A DNA stretch of 64,000 bases from UBA5336 sp039815055 (GTDB lineage: Bacteria; Pseudomonadota; Alphaproteobacteria; Caulobacterales; Hyphomonadaceae): the NCBI GenBank assembly GCA_039815055.1, contig JBCCAA010000001.1, positions 62,001 through 126,000 on the forward strand, written 5' to 3'. The notes below the pieces were generated by a model. That model was given only the letters and a program-made list of their open reading frames with translations. It did no database searches and had not been told where the DNA came from. Within the stretch, counting starts at the first letter, position 1, and each line of letters opens with the position of its first letter. The position numbers and the translations under genes were made by a program. Positions 23,815 to 31,839 of this stretch are shown piece by piece.

Positions 23815-24447
23815 ATGATTCTCGCAATTGATGGAACGCTGGCCTCTGGAAAGGGGACGCTCGCGAAGCGTGTCGCCGGTTGGTACGGCCTGCCTCACAT
23901 GGACACCGGGCGCCTTTACAGGGCCACTGGCGTTGCGGCCATGCGTGCGAACATCGACTTTGAAGATGCTTCGGCATTGGCCGAGGTCGCGCAAACACTT
24001 GATCTGACTGATTTCGATGAAGCGAACCTTCGCACTGCGGAGGCCGGGCAAGCGGCCAGCCGCGCCGCTGCCGTGCCAGAGGTACGTGCGGCATTGCTGG
24101 CGCTCCAGCGGGTTTTTGCAAACCAGCCCGGCGGCGCGGTTCTCGATGGCCGCGATATCGGTACGGTAATCTGCCCACATGCGGACGTGAAACTCTGGAT
24201 TGACGCAAAGGTTGAGGAGCGTGCCCGGCGCCGACACGTTGAACTGCTCGCGCGGGGAAACACGATAAGCTTCGATCGATTGCTGGACGAAGTGCGCATT
24301 CGAGATGCCCGCGATCGCGCCAGGGAAGACGCACCCATGGTCATGGCCGACGATGCCCACTTGATTGATACGACTGAGCTGACTATAGACGCGGCTGTGG
24401 AAAAGGCGCGTGCCATCATTGATGGTGTCTGCCCGCCAGAAAGTTAG
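23815..24447 (+). CDS. cmk: (d)CMP kinase
   Basis: 210 residues. P-loop Asp-Gly-Thr-Leu-Ala-Ser-Gly-Lys-Gly-Thr-Leu-Ala near residue 6, Met-Asp-Thr-Gly-Arg-Leu-Tyr-Arg, Val-Leu-Asp-Gly-Arg-Asp-Ile-Gly-Thr-Val and a lid region with Asp-Ala-Arg-Asp-Arg-Ala-Arg identify bacterial cytidylate kinase, which phosphorylates CMP and dCMP. Its place just before rpsA is the common bacterial order. The P-loop has Gly-Thr-Leu where Gly-Pro-Ala is usual. Confidence 0.93.
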   Translation: MILAIDGTLASGKGTLAKRVAGWYGLPHMDTGRLYRATGVAAMRANIDFEDASALAEVAQTLDLTDFDEANLRTAEAGQAASRAAAVPEVRAALLALQRVFANQPGGAVLDGRDIGTVICPHADVKLWIDAKVEERARRRHVELLARGNTISFDRLLDEVRIRDARDRAREDAPMVMADDAHLIDTTELTIDAAVEKARAIIDGVCPPES

Positions 24448-24520
24448 TCTGCTTCTAGCGTTCAGGGCATTGGCCCGGTGCTAAAACCAAAAGGCAGGCG
24501 CCACGCCGAAACCTGTTCAA

Positions 24521-24557
24521 CCCACCGGTGTTTCCGGCGGGCTTTTGCTGTTTTTGG
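24521..24557 (+). terminator. Rho-independent terminator after cmk
   Basis: CCCACCGG-tgttt-CCGGCGGG (one mismatch) followed by CTTTTGCTGTTTTT, between cmk and rpsA, so rpsA probably has its own promoter or partial read-through. Confidence 0.75.
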
Positions 24558-24608
24558 CAAGGCCTGCGCGCGATACCGGTCCAACCCGAAGTATAAACGC
24601 TCAACCCT

Positions 24609-26564
24609 ATGACAGACTCAATGACCCCCACCACCGACGATTTTGCCGCGATGTTCGAAGACTCCGCGGCGGCCTCCGCTATGCAGGAAGGCAAAGTCGT
24701 CCCCGCCACGGTAATTTCCGTGGAGAACGACGCCGTAATCGTCGATATCGGCCTGAAGACCGAAGGCCGCGTGCCACTGCGCGAATTTGGTCAGGATGAC
24801 GGTCCGCCGGAAACGGGCACAATCGTCGAAGTTTTCCTCGAACGCATTGAAAACGCTCTCGGCGATGCGGTTCTCTCGCGCGAGAAAGCACGCCGCGAAG
24901 AAAGCTGGGTGCGTCTGGAAGATGCGTTCAACGCGGAAGAGCCTGTAAAAGGCGCGATTGTCGGCCGCGTGAAAGGCGGTTTCACTGTCGATCTTGGTGG
25001 CGTGAATGCGTTCTTGCCTGGCTCTCAGGTGGATATTCGCCCGGTTCGCGACATTGGCCCGCTGATGGGGGAAACCCAGCCATTCCAGATCCTGAAAATG
25101 GACCGCCCGCGCGGCAATGTTGTGGTCTCTCGCCGCGCAATCCTGGAAGAGAGCCGTGCCGAACAGCGTGCTGAAATTGTCGGCGACATGAATGAAGGCG
25201 ATGTCCGCGACGGTGTCGTCAAGAACATCACCGACTATGGTGCGTTCGTCGATCTCGGCGGCATCGATGGTCTTCTGCACGTCACCGATATGAGCTGGAA
25301 GCGGATCAACCATCCGAGCCAGGTTGTGAATGTTGGCGACACGGTCAAAGTTCAGATCATTCGTATCAACCAGGACACCCAGCGCATCTCGCTTGGCATG
25401 AAGCAGCTGGAAGCCGACCCATGGGACGGCATCGAAGCCAAGTACCCAATCGGCATGCGCATGAACGGCCAGATCACGAACATCACCGATTACGGTGCGT
25501 TTGTTGAACTGGAAGACGGTGTTGAAGGCCTGATCCACGTTTCTGAGATGAGCTGGACCAAGAAGAACCTGCACCCCGGCAAGATCGTTTCGACCTCTCA
25601 GGAAGTGGACGTGGAAGTGCTGGATGTGGACAGCGACAAGCGCCGCATCTCCCTTGGTCTCAAACAGACACAGGACAATCCATGGACGGCCTTCACGGCT
25701 GAACACCCCATCGGCACGGAGATCGAAGGCGAAGTTCGCGGGATCACCGAGTTCGGCCTGTTTGTGGGCCTTGGCCCGGAACTCGACGGCATGGTTCACA
25801 TCAATGACATTGCCTGGGACCGGTCCGGTGACGAAGCCATTCAGGACTATCAAAAAGGCGATACGGTTCGCGCCAAAGTCCTCGACGTGGACATCGACAA
25901 AGAGCGGATTTCCCTCGGCATTAAACAGCTGGACGGCGATCCAATGACCGGCGGCGGTGTTCGCCGCGGCGAGATTGTCACCTGTGTGGTCACCGAAGTG
26001 GCGTCCGGCGGCATCGAAGTGGAATTCGGCGATCCGGCCATGAAGGCGTTCATCCGCCGCTCAGACCTGTCTCGTGATCGCTCAGAGCAGCGTCCCGAAC
26101 GGTTTGCCGTTGGCGACAAGATCGATGCACGAATCCAGAATCTCGACAAAGCATCGCGCCGCGTGACCCTGTCGATCAAGGCTCTGGAAATTGCCGAAGA
26201 GCAGGAAGCCGTTGCCCAGTATGGGTCGGCTGACAGTGGTGCATCGCTTGGTGACATCCTGGGCGCCGCATTGGCCACCAGCGATGATGGAGCTCCGGCT
26301 GACGCCGCAGAACCAGCGCCAGCACCTGTCGCAGAAGACAGTGCGAGCCCGGCGTCAGATGTGGACGCATCCGATCTGAAACTCCTGACGGGTGTTGGCC
26401 CGGCCCTTGAGAAAAAGCTCCACGGCGCCGGTGTAACCTCGCTCGATCAGATTGCCGGCATGTCCGATGAAGACGTGGCAAAGCTGGAAGAAGAGCTCAG
26501 CATTTCAGGCAAATTCGAGAAGGGTGACTGGGTCAATCAGGCCAAGGGCCTCATCGGCGGATAA
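24609..26564 (+). CDS. rpsA: 30S ribosomal protein S1 with C-terminal helix-hairpin-helix extension
   Basis: 651 residues, longer than the usual ~560. Six S1 RNA-binding repeats are visible, with Ile-Thr-Asp-Tyr-Gly-Ala-Phe-Val in repeats 3 and 4 and Gly-Leu-Lys-Gln-type ends. After about residue 540 an Ala/Asp-rich linker (Ala-Pro-Ala-Asp-Ala-Ala-Glu-Pro-Ala-Pro) leads to a ~70-residue domain with Leu-Leu-Thr-Gly-Val-Gly-Pro-Ala-Leu-Glu-Lys-Lys-Leu and Ile-Ala-Gly-Met, a helix-hairpin-helix as seen appended to some alphaproteobacterial ribosomal proteins. S1 recruits mRNA to the small subunit; the extra domain may add nucleic-acid binding. Confidence 0.95.
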   Translation: MTDSMTPTTDDFAAMFEDSAAASAMQEGKVVPATVISVENDAVIVDIGLKTEGRVPLREFGQDDGPPETGTIVEVFLERIENALGDAVLSREKARREESWVRLEDAFNAEEPVKGAIVGRVKGGFTVDLGGVNAFLPGSQVDIRPVRDIGPLMGETQPFQILKMDRPRGNVVVSRRAILEESRAEQRAEIVGDMNEGDVRDGVVKNITDYGAFVDLGGIDGLLHVTDMSWKRINHPSQVVNVGDTVKVQIIRINQDTQRISLGMKQLEADPWDGIEAKYPIGMRMNGQITNITDYGAFVELEDGVEGLIHVSEMSWTKKNLHPGKIVSTSQEVDVEVLDVDSDKRRISLGLKQTQDNPWTAFTAEHPIGTEIEGEVRGITEFGLFVGLGPELDGMVHINDIAWDRSGDEAIQDYQKGDTVRAKVLDVDIDKERISLGIKQLDGDPMTGGGVRRGEIVTCVVTEVASGGIEVEFGDPAMKAFIRRSDLSRDRSEQRPERFAVGDKIDARIQNLDKASRRVTLSIKALEIAEEQEAVAQYGSADSGASLGDILGAALATSDDGAPADAAEPAPAPVAEDSASPASDVDASDLKLLTGVGPALEKKLHGAGVTSLDQIAGMSDEDVAKLEEELSISGKFEKGDWVNQAKGLIGG

Positions 26565-26603
26565 TCATTTGCCCTTCAGGCATATGACAATCTAGTAAGA
26601 TTT

Positions 26604-26631
26604 TACGGCGGGGATTGCTGTTCCCGCCGTA
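26604..26631. terminator. stem-loop between rpsA and ihfB
   Basis: TACGGCGGG and CCCGCCGTA pair perfectly around a 10-base loop, 40 bases after the rpsA stop. TTTTA precedes and AAACA follows, so it could act in either direction. Confidence 0.55.
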
Positions 26632-26652
26632 AACACGTTTAATATCAGTGTT

Positions 26653-26952
26653 ATGCTTAGATCTGAACTCGTGGCCTTATTGGCCGACAAGTATAGTCAT
26701 TTGCAAGCTGCCGACTTGGAAAAGGCGGTTGGTGTCATTCTTGACGAAATTGCAGATGCATTGGCCCAGGGCGACCGGGTCGAACTTCGCGGCTTTGGAG
26801 CGTTCTCGGTGCGCAAACGGGAGGCCCGGCGGGGACGAAACCCTCGAACCGGCGATACTGTCGAGGTTCCAGCCAAGGCGGTTCCGTTCTTCAAAGCGGG
26901 TAAGGAACTTCGCGCCCGCATCAATGAAGGCGTGGACCCTGAAGCCCGTTAG
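26653..26952 (+). CDS. ihfB: integration host factor subunit beta
   Basis: 99 residues of the HU/IHF family: an N-terminal helical part, Arg-Val-Glu-Leu-Arg-Gly-Phe-Gly-Ala-Phe-Ser, then the DNA-intercalating arm Gly-Arg-Asn-Pro-Arg-Thr-Gly and Val-Pro-Phe-Phe-Lys-Ala-Gly-Lys-Glu-Leu. The position after rpsA is the conserved location of ihfB. It bends DNA with the alpha subunit encoded elsewhere. Confidence 0.95.
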   Translation: MLRSELVALLADKYSHLQAADLEKAVGVILDEIADALAQGDRVELRGFGAFSVRKREARRGRNPRTGDTVEVPAKAVPFFKAGKELRARINEGVDPEAR

Positions 26953-27025
26953 CTGCGCCTTTTCCTTGTAAACTCGGCCAAATTCGAGAAAGACACGCCA
27001 TTCTGATACTAGAGGAGGGTTAAGG

Positions 27026-27442
27026 GTGCTGAACGAATTCAAAGAATTCGCAATGAAGGGTAACCTCGTGGACATGGCCGTTGGCTTTGTCATGGGAAGT
27101 GCGTTTGCCACGGTGGTCACGGCGTTCATCCAAGGCGTGTTTCTACCGCTGCTTTCGCCGGTGCTGGGTGGCTTGGATCTATCCAATCTCAAATACGTCG
27201 TGGCCGAAGCCGTGCTCGGACCAGAGGGCGAGGTGATCAAGGAAGCGGCGATCGTCGATCTGGGCGCCTTCATCGCGGCGCTGATTTCATTCCTGATTGT
27301 CGCCTTCGTGATGTTCATGATCATCAAAGGCATGAACAATATGCAGAAAAAGGCGGAAGAAGAGCCAGAAGCGCCTGCTGAGCCGCCAAAAGAGCAGCTG
27401 TTGCTGGAAGAAATTCGTGATTTGTTAGCGAAACAAGGCTAA
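27026..27442 (+). CDS. mscL: large-conductance mechanosensitive channel
   Basis: 138 residues from a GTG with AGGAGG eight to ten bases upstream. Phe-Lys-Glu-Phe-Ala-Met-Lys-Gly-Asn-Leu-Val-Asp-Met-Ala-Val-Gly begins the pore helix, a periplasmic loop follows, and the second helix is Phe-Leu-Ile-Val-Ala-Phe-Val-Met-Phe. The C-terminus is an acidic helix. It opens under membrane tension to release solutes in osmotic downshock. Confidence 0.95.
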   Translation: MLNEFKEFAMKGNLVDMAVGFVMGSAFATVVTAFIQGVFLPLLSPVLGGLDLSNLKYVVAEAVLGPEGEVIKEAAIVDLGAFIAALISFLIVAFVMFMIIKGMNNMQKKAEEEPEAPAEPPKEQLLLEEIRDLLAKQG

Positions 27443-27475
27443 CTCTCGCTCCAGTAGAGTATGTGTAGCGTAGGA

Positions 27476-27503
27476 GGGCGGTCCTGATTGGGCCGCCCTT
27501 TTT
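27476..27503 (+). terminator. Rho-independent terminator after mscL
   Basis: GGGCGG and CCGCCC pair around TCCTGATTGGG and are followed by TTTTT, 34 bases after the mscL stop. Confidence 0.8.
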
Positions 27504-27638
27504 CGTTTCGCGTGAATGGAGCAAGCTGCGCGCGCCGCGGCAAAAGACACATTGCCGCTCTCAAAATCGAACGACAATTCTTGATTGAACTGGCGAAAGG
27601 ATGTTCCGGCCGTCGCTTGGCCCCTACAGTGGGAGAGT

Positions 27639-28268
27639 TTACGCCGTTGGTTCCGGATCTGTCCGCATCAGCAGAAGGCCCGGCACAAAGGTGGTCACCA
27701 TAACGCTGGCAGCGCCTGCCAGGTACAATTCTTGTTCGCCATAGAGCAGGGTGGTCAAAAGCACCGCGCCCAAGGAGAAGTAACCCGCCATGGTGAGTAT
27801 CTTGTTGCGTGCCAGGGCGCCGGTCGTAGCAAGACCAACAGCATACACGGCAAACACCACTGGAAGCGCGGCGTCGGGATGGAGGGTTTCCCCGTCCATG
27901 AACAGCTTCAGGAAAATACCACCAAACAAGGCGAAGATCGCGAAACCGGCGGTACTCCACAGCACGGGTTCTGCACGATTGCCGGCAGATCCATAGGCAG
28001 GTTTCTCAGGTGTGTTGGACAGCAACAGCAAATACCCGCCAAGTCCGACCAGCATGGTTATCAGCCACATAACGCCAATGGCTGAGCCGCCAAACCCAAA
28101 CGGGTCGCGCAACAGCCAATAGTGCATCAGATAAGCCAGCGTGATCAGCGCGCCCCACCAGGCCAGAAAACGCCCGCCCAGGAACGGATCCTCATAGCCG
28201 GAAGCGGTAATGTCATGGAGATATTCGAGTTCGGCTTTCGACGGCGTCACGGTCATATTAGTCCTCAT
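27639..28268 (-). CDS. six-helix inner-membrane protein, unknown function
   Basis: 209 residues (an ATG four codons in is also possible). A polar N-terminus (Ala-Glu-Leu-Glu-Tyr-Leu-His-Asp-Ile) is followed by about six hydrophobic helices with Trp-rich Leu-Ala-Trp-Trp-Gly-Ala-Leu-Ile and a C-terminal Leu-Leu-Leu-Met-Arg-Thr-Asp. I do not recognise a named family. It is a single gene facing the mscL terminator. Confidence 0.7.
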   Translation of the reverse strand: MRTNMTVTPSKAELEYLHDITASGYEDPFLGGRFLAWWGALITLAYLMHYWLLRDPFGFGGSAIGVMWLITMLVGLGGYLLLLSNTPEKPAYGSAGNRAEPVLWSTAGFAIFALFGGIFLKLFMDGETLHPDAALPVVFAVYAVGLATTGALARNKILTMAGYFSLGAVLLTTLLYGEQELYLAGAASVMVTTFVPGLLLMRTDPEPTA

Positions 28269-28397
28269 ACTTCGCGCCGGTGCAAAACTGCCGACGCAAA
28301 GCCTCTATCGAGCTTTTTGCTGCTCCAGTCATGGCGCCAAAGTCCAAAGATCGCGTTGACACTGCCGTAAATTTTGCGGGTAGTTCAGAAGACTGTG

Positions 28398-29636
28398 TCA
28401 AGCCGAAGCCTTGGATGCGCTTGGCGCGCGACGTGTGAGCCAGACGGAAATACTCTCGGCGAGTTTCGCGGCCACGTCTGATTTCGTCATACGCGGCCAG
28501 CGTTCGGTTCCATCTTCGGTGATCAATGCGATCTCGTTTTCCGCCCCACCCATAACATCCCCTGAAACGTCATTGGCGACAATCCAGTCACAGCCTTTGC
28601 GCTTGCGTTTGGCTTGCGCGTGCGCCTCGACCTCATGGGTTTCCGCCGCAAATCCGATCACCAGACTCGGTCTTTTTTTTCGTTTGCGAGCGATTGTTGT
28701 TAGGATGTCAGGGTTCTCCGCCAGGTTCAGCGTGAGCGGCGCGTCATCGCTGCGGCCTTTCAGCTTCAGCTTGCGCGCGGCAGAATTTGCAGGCCGCCAA
28801 TCAGCGACCGCAGCAACAGAAATAAAGACGTCCGCCGGCAAAGCGGTCTCGCAAGCCTTTAACATCTCTCGGGCCGTTTCGATATTCACGCGCTTTACGC
28901 CGGTCGGTGTAGCCAGTGACACAGGGCCGGACACGAGCGTTACATCCGCCCCTAGATCGGCCAGCGCGCCAGCAATGGCGAAGCCCTGTTTTCCGGAAGA
29001 GTGGTTCGACAAGTAGCGGACCGGGTCCATCGGCTCACGGGTTGGACCGGCGGTGATCAGGACGTGCTTGCCGGTGAGCGAACGAGGCTTAGGTGCCAAG
29101 TGAGCCTCAATTTCAGCGGCAATAGCGTCAACTTCAGGCAGGCGGCCCGGTCCGAACTCGCCACAGGCCATGGCGCCTTCGTCAGGGTCCATTACAGCAA
29201 CGCCATCGGCTTTCAATTGTGCAACGTTTCTTTGCACAGAAGGATGCTGCCACATCCGCACATTCATGGCCGGCACCATGACGACAGGCTTGTCAGTGGC
29301 CAGCAAAGCTGTGGTGGCAAGATCAGTGGCCAATCCACCGGCAGCCTTGCCGATGAGATCTGCCGTTGCGGGGCACACCACAACCAGATCAGCCGACCGG
29401 GACAATTCGATGTGGCCCATTTCGGCTTCGTCGGTGAGATCGAACAGGTCAGTAAAGACTTTTTCACCAGACAGCGCCGAGACCGACAATGGCGTGACAA
29501 ATTCTGTTCCACCCTTGGTGACGATACAGCGGCTTGCGACGCCGCGCTTGGACAGGGTGCGGATAAGCTCCAGCGATTTATAGGCCGCTATTCCGCCGCC
29601 GATGATCAAGAGAATGCGTTTTGCCGCGCTGGCCAT
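28398..29636 (-). CDS. coaBC: bifunctional phosphopantothenoylcysteine decarboxylase/phosphopantothenate-cysteine ligase
   Basis: 412 residues. The N-terminal flavoprotein part has Ile-Gly-Gly-Gly-Ile-Ala-Ala-Tyr-Lys-Ser, a His-Ile-Glu-Leu-Ser segment and Pro-Ala-Met-Asn-Val-Arg-Met-Trp, and the ligase part starts near residue 190 with Thr-Ala-Gly-Pro-Thr-Arg-Glu-Pro-Met-Asp-Pro-Val-Arg-Tyr and Asn-His-Ser-Ser-Gly-Lys-Gln-Gly. It carries out two steps of coenzyme A synthesis. Confidence 0.95.
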   Translation of the reverse strand: MASAAKRILLIIGGGIAAYKSLELIRTLSKRGVASRCIVTKGGTEFVTPLSVSALSGEKVFTDLFDLTDEAEMGHIELSRSADLVVVCPATADLIGKAAGGLATDLATTALLATDKPVVMVPAMNVRMWQHPSVQRNVAQLKADGVAVMDPDEGAMACGEFGPGRLPEVDAIAAEIEAHLAPKPRSLTGKHVLITAGPTREPMDPVRYLSNHSSGKQGFAIAGALADLGADVTLVSGPVSLATPTGVKRVNIETAREMLKACETALPADVFISVAAVADWRPANSAARKLKLKGRSDDAPLTLNLAENPDILTTIARKRKKRPSLVIGFAAETHEVEAHAQAKRKRKGCDWIVANDVSGDVMGGAENEIALITEDGTERWPRMTKSDVAAKLAESISVWLTRRAPSASKASA

Positions 29637-29719
29637 GGCGCCCTGCCTCGTGTCCTAGGGGGCTAGATAAACACGAAATGCTTGCGAAAAACCCACACAG
29701 ACCGTGGAAAGTTTAGCGC

Positions 29720-30067
29720 TTACCGGTTCCACCGGTCCGCAAAGCGTTCGTAGAACGGGACTTTCCGCGGAAGCCTGCGATTGCCATAGCTGTCCTCGTT
29801 GACCACGACATTCACTGTAATGTTGGTTTCGGCGGGCGAACTGGCTTCTCCAACAGTCGCACGCGCGACCTGGCAGCTGGCATCAATGGTCGAGCGCATC
29901 ACTCGCACACCATTTTCCTGTGTGATCAGGGTGCGCGAGGCACATTCTGCATTGGCTGTCAGGCTCGAAACGGTCGAATGCCCACCGCGCAAGGCGTAGC
30001 CATCGGCCAGAGCAGGCGCTGTGAAGGCCATAGAGGCCAATGTTAAAAAAGCGGTCGCACGCAACAT
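29720..30067 (-). CDS. secreted hypothetical protein (UrcA-like)
   Basis: 115 residues with a signal peptide cut near residue 21 (Ala-Pro-Ala-Leu-Ala). The mature part has two cysteines (Ala-Glu-Cys-Ala and Ala-Ser-Cys-Gln) that could form a disulfide, and a basic C-terminus. Size, signal peptide and Cys-containing C-terminal half resemble the UrcA family of periplasmic proteins, but the match is loose. Confidence 0.55.
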   Translation of the reverse strand: MLRATAFLTLASMAFTAPALADGYALRGGHSTVSSLTANAECASRTLITQENGVRVMRSTIDASCQVARATVGEASSPAETNITVNVVVNEDSYGNRRLPRKVPFYERFADRWNR

Positions 30068-30166
30068 GATGGAACTCCAGCGCAGGAAGATTGAAACGCT
30101 AGCGTAACAGTTTCAGGCCCGCGGGCGAGCGTATTCACCTCGCAGGCGGCGTGCGGTCAGATCAAT

Positions 30167-31012
30167 TCACCGCTGGCACGTGCTGCAAAAGAAGCTGGAC
30201 CGGCCGGATTGGACAATTCGTTTCACAGATGCGCCGCAGGTCAGGCAAGGCGCGTTCTCCCGGTCATAAACCCGGAATGTGTGTTGGAAATAGCCAAGAT
30301 CGCCATTTGCATCGGCGAAATCCCGCAATGATGACCCGCCGGCCTCGATGGCCTCTGAAATGACCGCGTTTATGGCTGCGGCAAGCTTTTCCGCCCTGGT
30401 CTTTCCCACACTGGACGCTTTGCGGCGCGGCGATATCCCTGACCTGAAAAGCGCTTCACAAACGTAGATGTTCCCAAGGCCCGCCACCACCGACTGGTCC
30501 AGTAATGCAGACTTGATCGGACTGCCCCGGCCCTTCAACGTGTCATAAAGGTAGGCGGCATTGAACCCGTTGGTCAGCGGTTCCGGTCCAAGGCTTTTCA
30601 GGCGCGGATAGGCGTCAAACGTCTCTGTGGGCCAAAGCTCCATGAAGCCGAAGCGGCGCGGATCATTGTAGGTTACGGTCTCACCGCCAGACATATGAAA
30701 AACCACATGATCATGGACGGCGTTGCCCCCGGTCTCATGCTGAAAATCTGCGGTGGATTGGCCGCAAACAGTGAACCGCCCTGACATGCCAAGATGCATC
30801 ACCAGTGTCTCTCCAGACGACAGGTCGGCTGTCAGGAATTTTGCTTTTCGCCCGAGGCGCAACACCTCTTTTCCGGCAAGGCGGTCGGCGAAGCCTTGAG
30901 GGAATGGAAACCGCAAGTCCGCACGATTAATCTCCGCACGTTGAATGCGCCGCCCTTCAAGGGCGGGCGATAGGCCGCGGCGAACCGTCTCGACTTCAGG
31001 TAATTCAGGCAT
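30167..31012 (-). CDS. mutM: formamidopyrimidine-DNA glycosylase
   Basis: 281 residues from the ATG at 31012, which gives the obligatory N-terminal Met-Pro-Glu-Leu-Pro-Glu-Val-Glu (Pro2 nucleophile, Glu3). Further features are His-Leu-Gly-Met-Ser-Gly-Arg, Asn-Asp-Pro-Arg-Arg-Phe-Gly, Gly-Leu-Gly-Asn-Ile-Tyr-Val-Cys-Glu and a C-terminal zinc finger (Cys-x2-Cys...Cys-x2-Cys) ending in Gln-Arg. It removes oxidised purines such as 8-oxoguanine. Confidence 0.95.
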   Translation of the reverse strand: MPELPEVETVRRGLSPALEGRRIQRAEINRADLRFPFPQGFADRLAGKEVLRLGRKAKFLTADLSSGETLVMHLGMSGRFTVCGQSTADFQHETGGNAVHDHVVFHMSGGETVTYNDPRRFGFMELWPTETFDAYPRLKSLGPEPLTNGFNAAYLYDTLKGRGSPIKSALLDQSVVAGLGNIYVCEALFRSGISPRRKASSVGKTRAEKLAAAINAVISEAIEAGGSSLRDFADANGDLGYFQHTFRVYDRENAPCLTCGASVKRIVQSGRSSFFCSTCQR

Positions 31013-31056
31013 GAGAACAGCATATAAGGCTCCAGCGCGGCGACAAGAATGAACCG

Positions 31057-31836
31057 ATGACAGATAATTCCGAAACGACATCCTTTGGGTATGAGGACAT
31101 TCCGGCCTCGGAAAAGGAAACGCGTGTGCGCGGTGTCTTTGATTCCGTCGCCAGCCAGTATGATGTGATGAATGACCTGATGTCGGCGGGCGTTCACCGG
31201 CTCTGGAAACATGACACGATTTCAAAGCTCAACCCGCGACCGGGAGAGCATTTGCTGGATGTCGCCGGCGGAACGGGGGACCTCGCCAAGGCGTTCCTGG
31301 ATCGCGCAGATCGTGCAGGTCGCCGGGGCAACAGCGGCGATGGGGCGAAGGCGACAATCTGTGACATCAACGCCAAAATGCTGGATGCTGGCCGCGCGCG
31401 AGCCGACATGCAAGCACTTGGTGAGCGCGTCAACTGGGTCTGCGGAAATGCCGAGATGCTTCCATTCCCGGACAGGAGCTTCGATGCCATCACGATCGCG
31501 CTTGGCATCCGCAACGTAACCCACCGCGACAAGGCGCTGGCAGAGTTCCGCCGGGTCTTGAAACCGGCGGGCAGGCTCGCCGTACTGGAATTTTCACAGA
31601 TGACGGCCCCGCTCCTACAGCAGGCTTATGACGCTTACAGCTTTGCCGTGATCCCCCGTATGGGTCGTCTGGTGACCGGAGATGAGGCGAGCTATCAGTA
31701 CCTTGTCGAGAGCATTCGGCGCTTTCCTGATCAGGATATGTTCAAAGCGGAAATCGAGGCGGCCGGCTTCAAAAACGTGAGCGTTACGAATTTCACCGGC
31801 GGTGTTGCAGCGCTTCATTTCGGTTGGGCGGTCTGA
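31057..31836 (+). CDS. ubiE: demethylubiquinone/demethylmenaquinone methyltransferase
   Basis: 259 residues. Val-Ala-Ser-Gln-Tyr-Asp-Val-Met-Asn-Asp-Leu-Met-Ser, Leu-Leu-Asp-Val-Ala-Gly-Gly-Thr-Gly-Asp, Ala-Leu-Gly-Ile-Arg-Asn-Val-Thr and Leu-Glu-Phe-Ser are UbiE signatures. It C-methylates a ubiquinone precursor. It is divergent from mutM and four bases before ubiB, the standard alphaproteobacterial arrangement. Confidence 0.95.
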   Translation: MTDNSETTSFGYEDIPASEKETRVRGVFDSVASQYDVMNDLMSAGVHRLWKHDTISKLNPRPGEHLLDVAGGTGDLAKAFLDRADRAGRRGNSGDGAKATICDINAKMLDAGRARADMQALGERVNWVCGNAEMLPFPDRSFDAITIALGIRNVTHRDKALAEFRRVLKPAGRLAVLEFSQMTAPLLQQAYDAYSFAVIPRMGRLVTGDEASYQYLVESIRRFPDQDMFKAEIEAAGFKNVSVTNFTGGVAALHFGWAV

Positions 31837-31839
31837 GCC

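Noticed and set aside
23383..24360. 325-codon open frame antisense to the P-II fusion and cmk
   Set aside because: Its translation is a mirror of two well-supported genes and shows no family signature or ribosome site.
24618..25853. Long open frame (411 codons) antisense to rpsA
   Set aside because: It lies wholly opposite the S1 repeats; the open state comes from biased codon use of the highly expressed sense gene and no recognisable domain appears.
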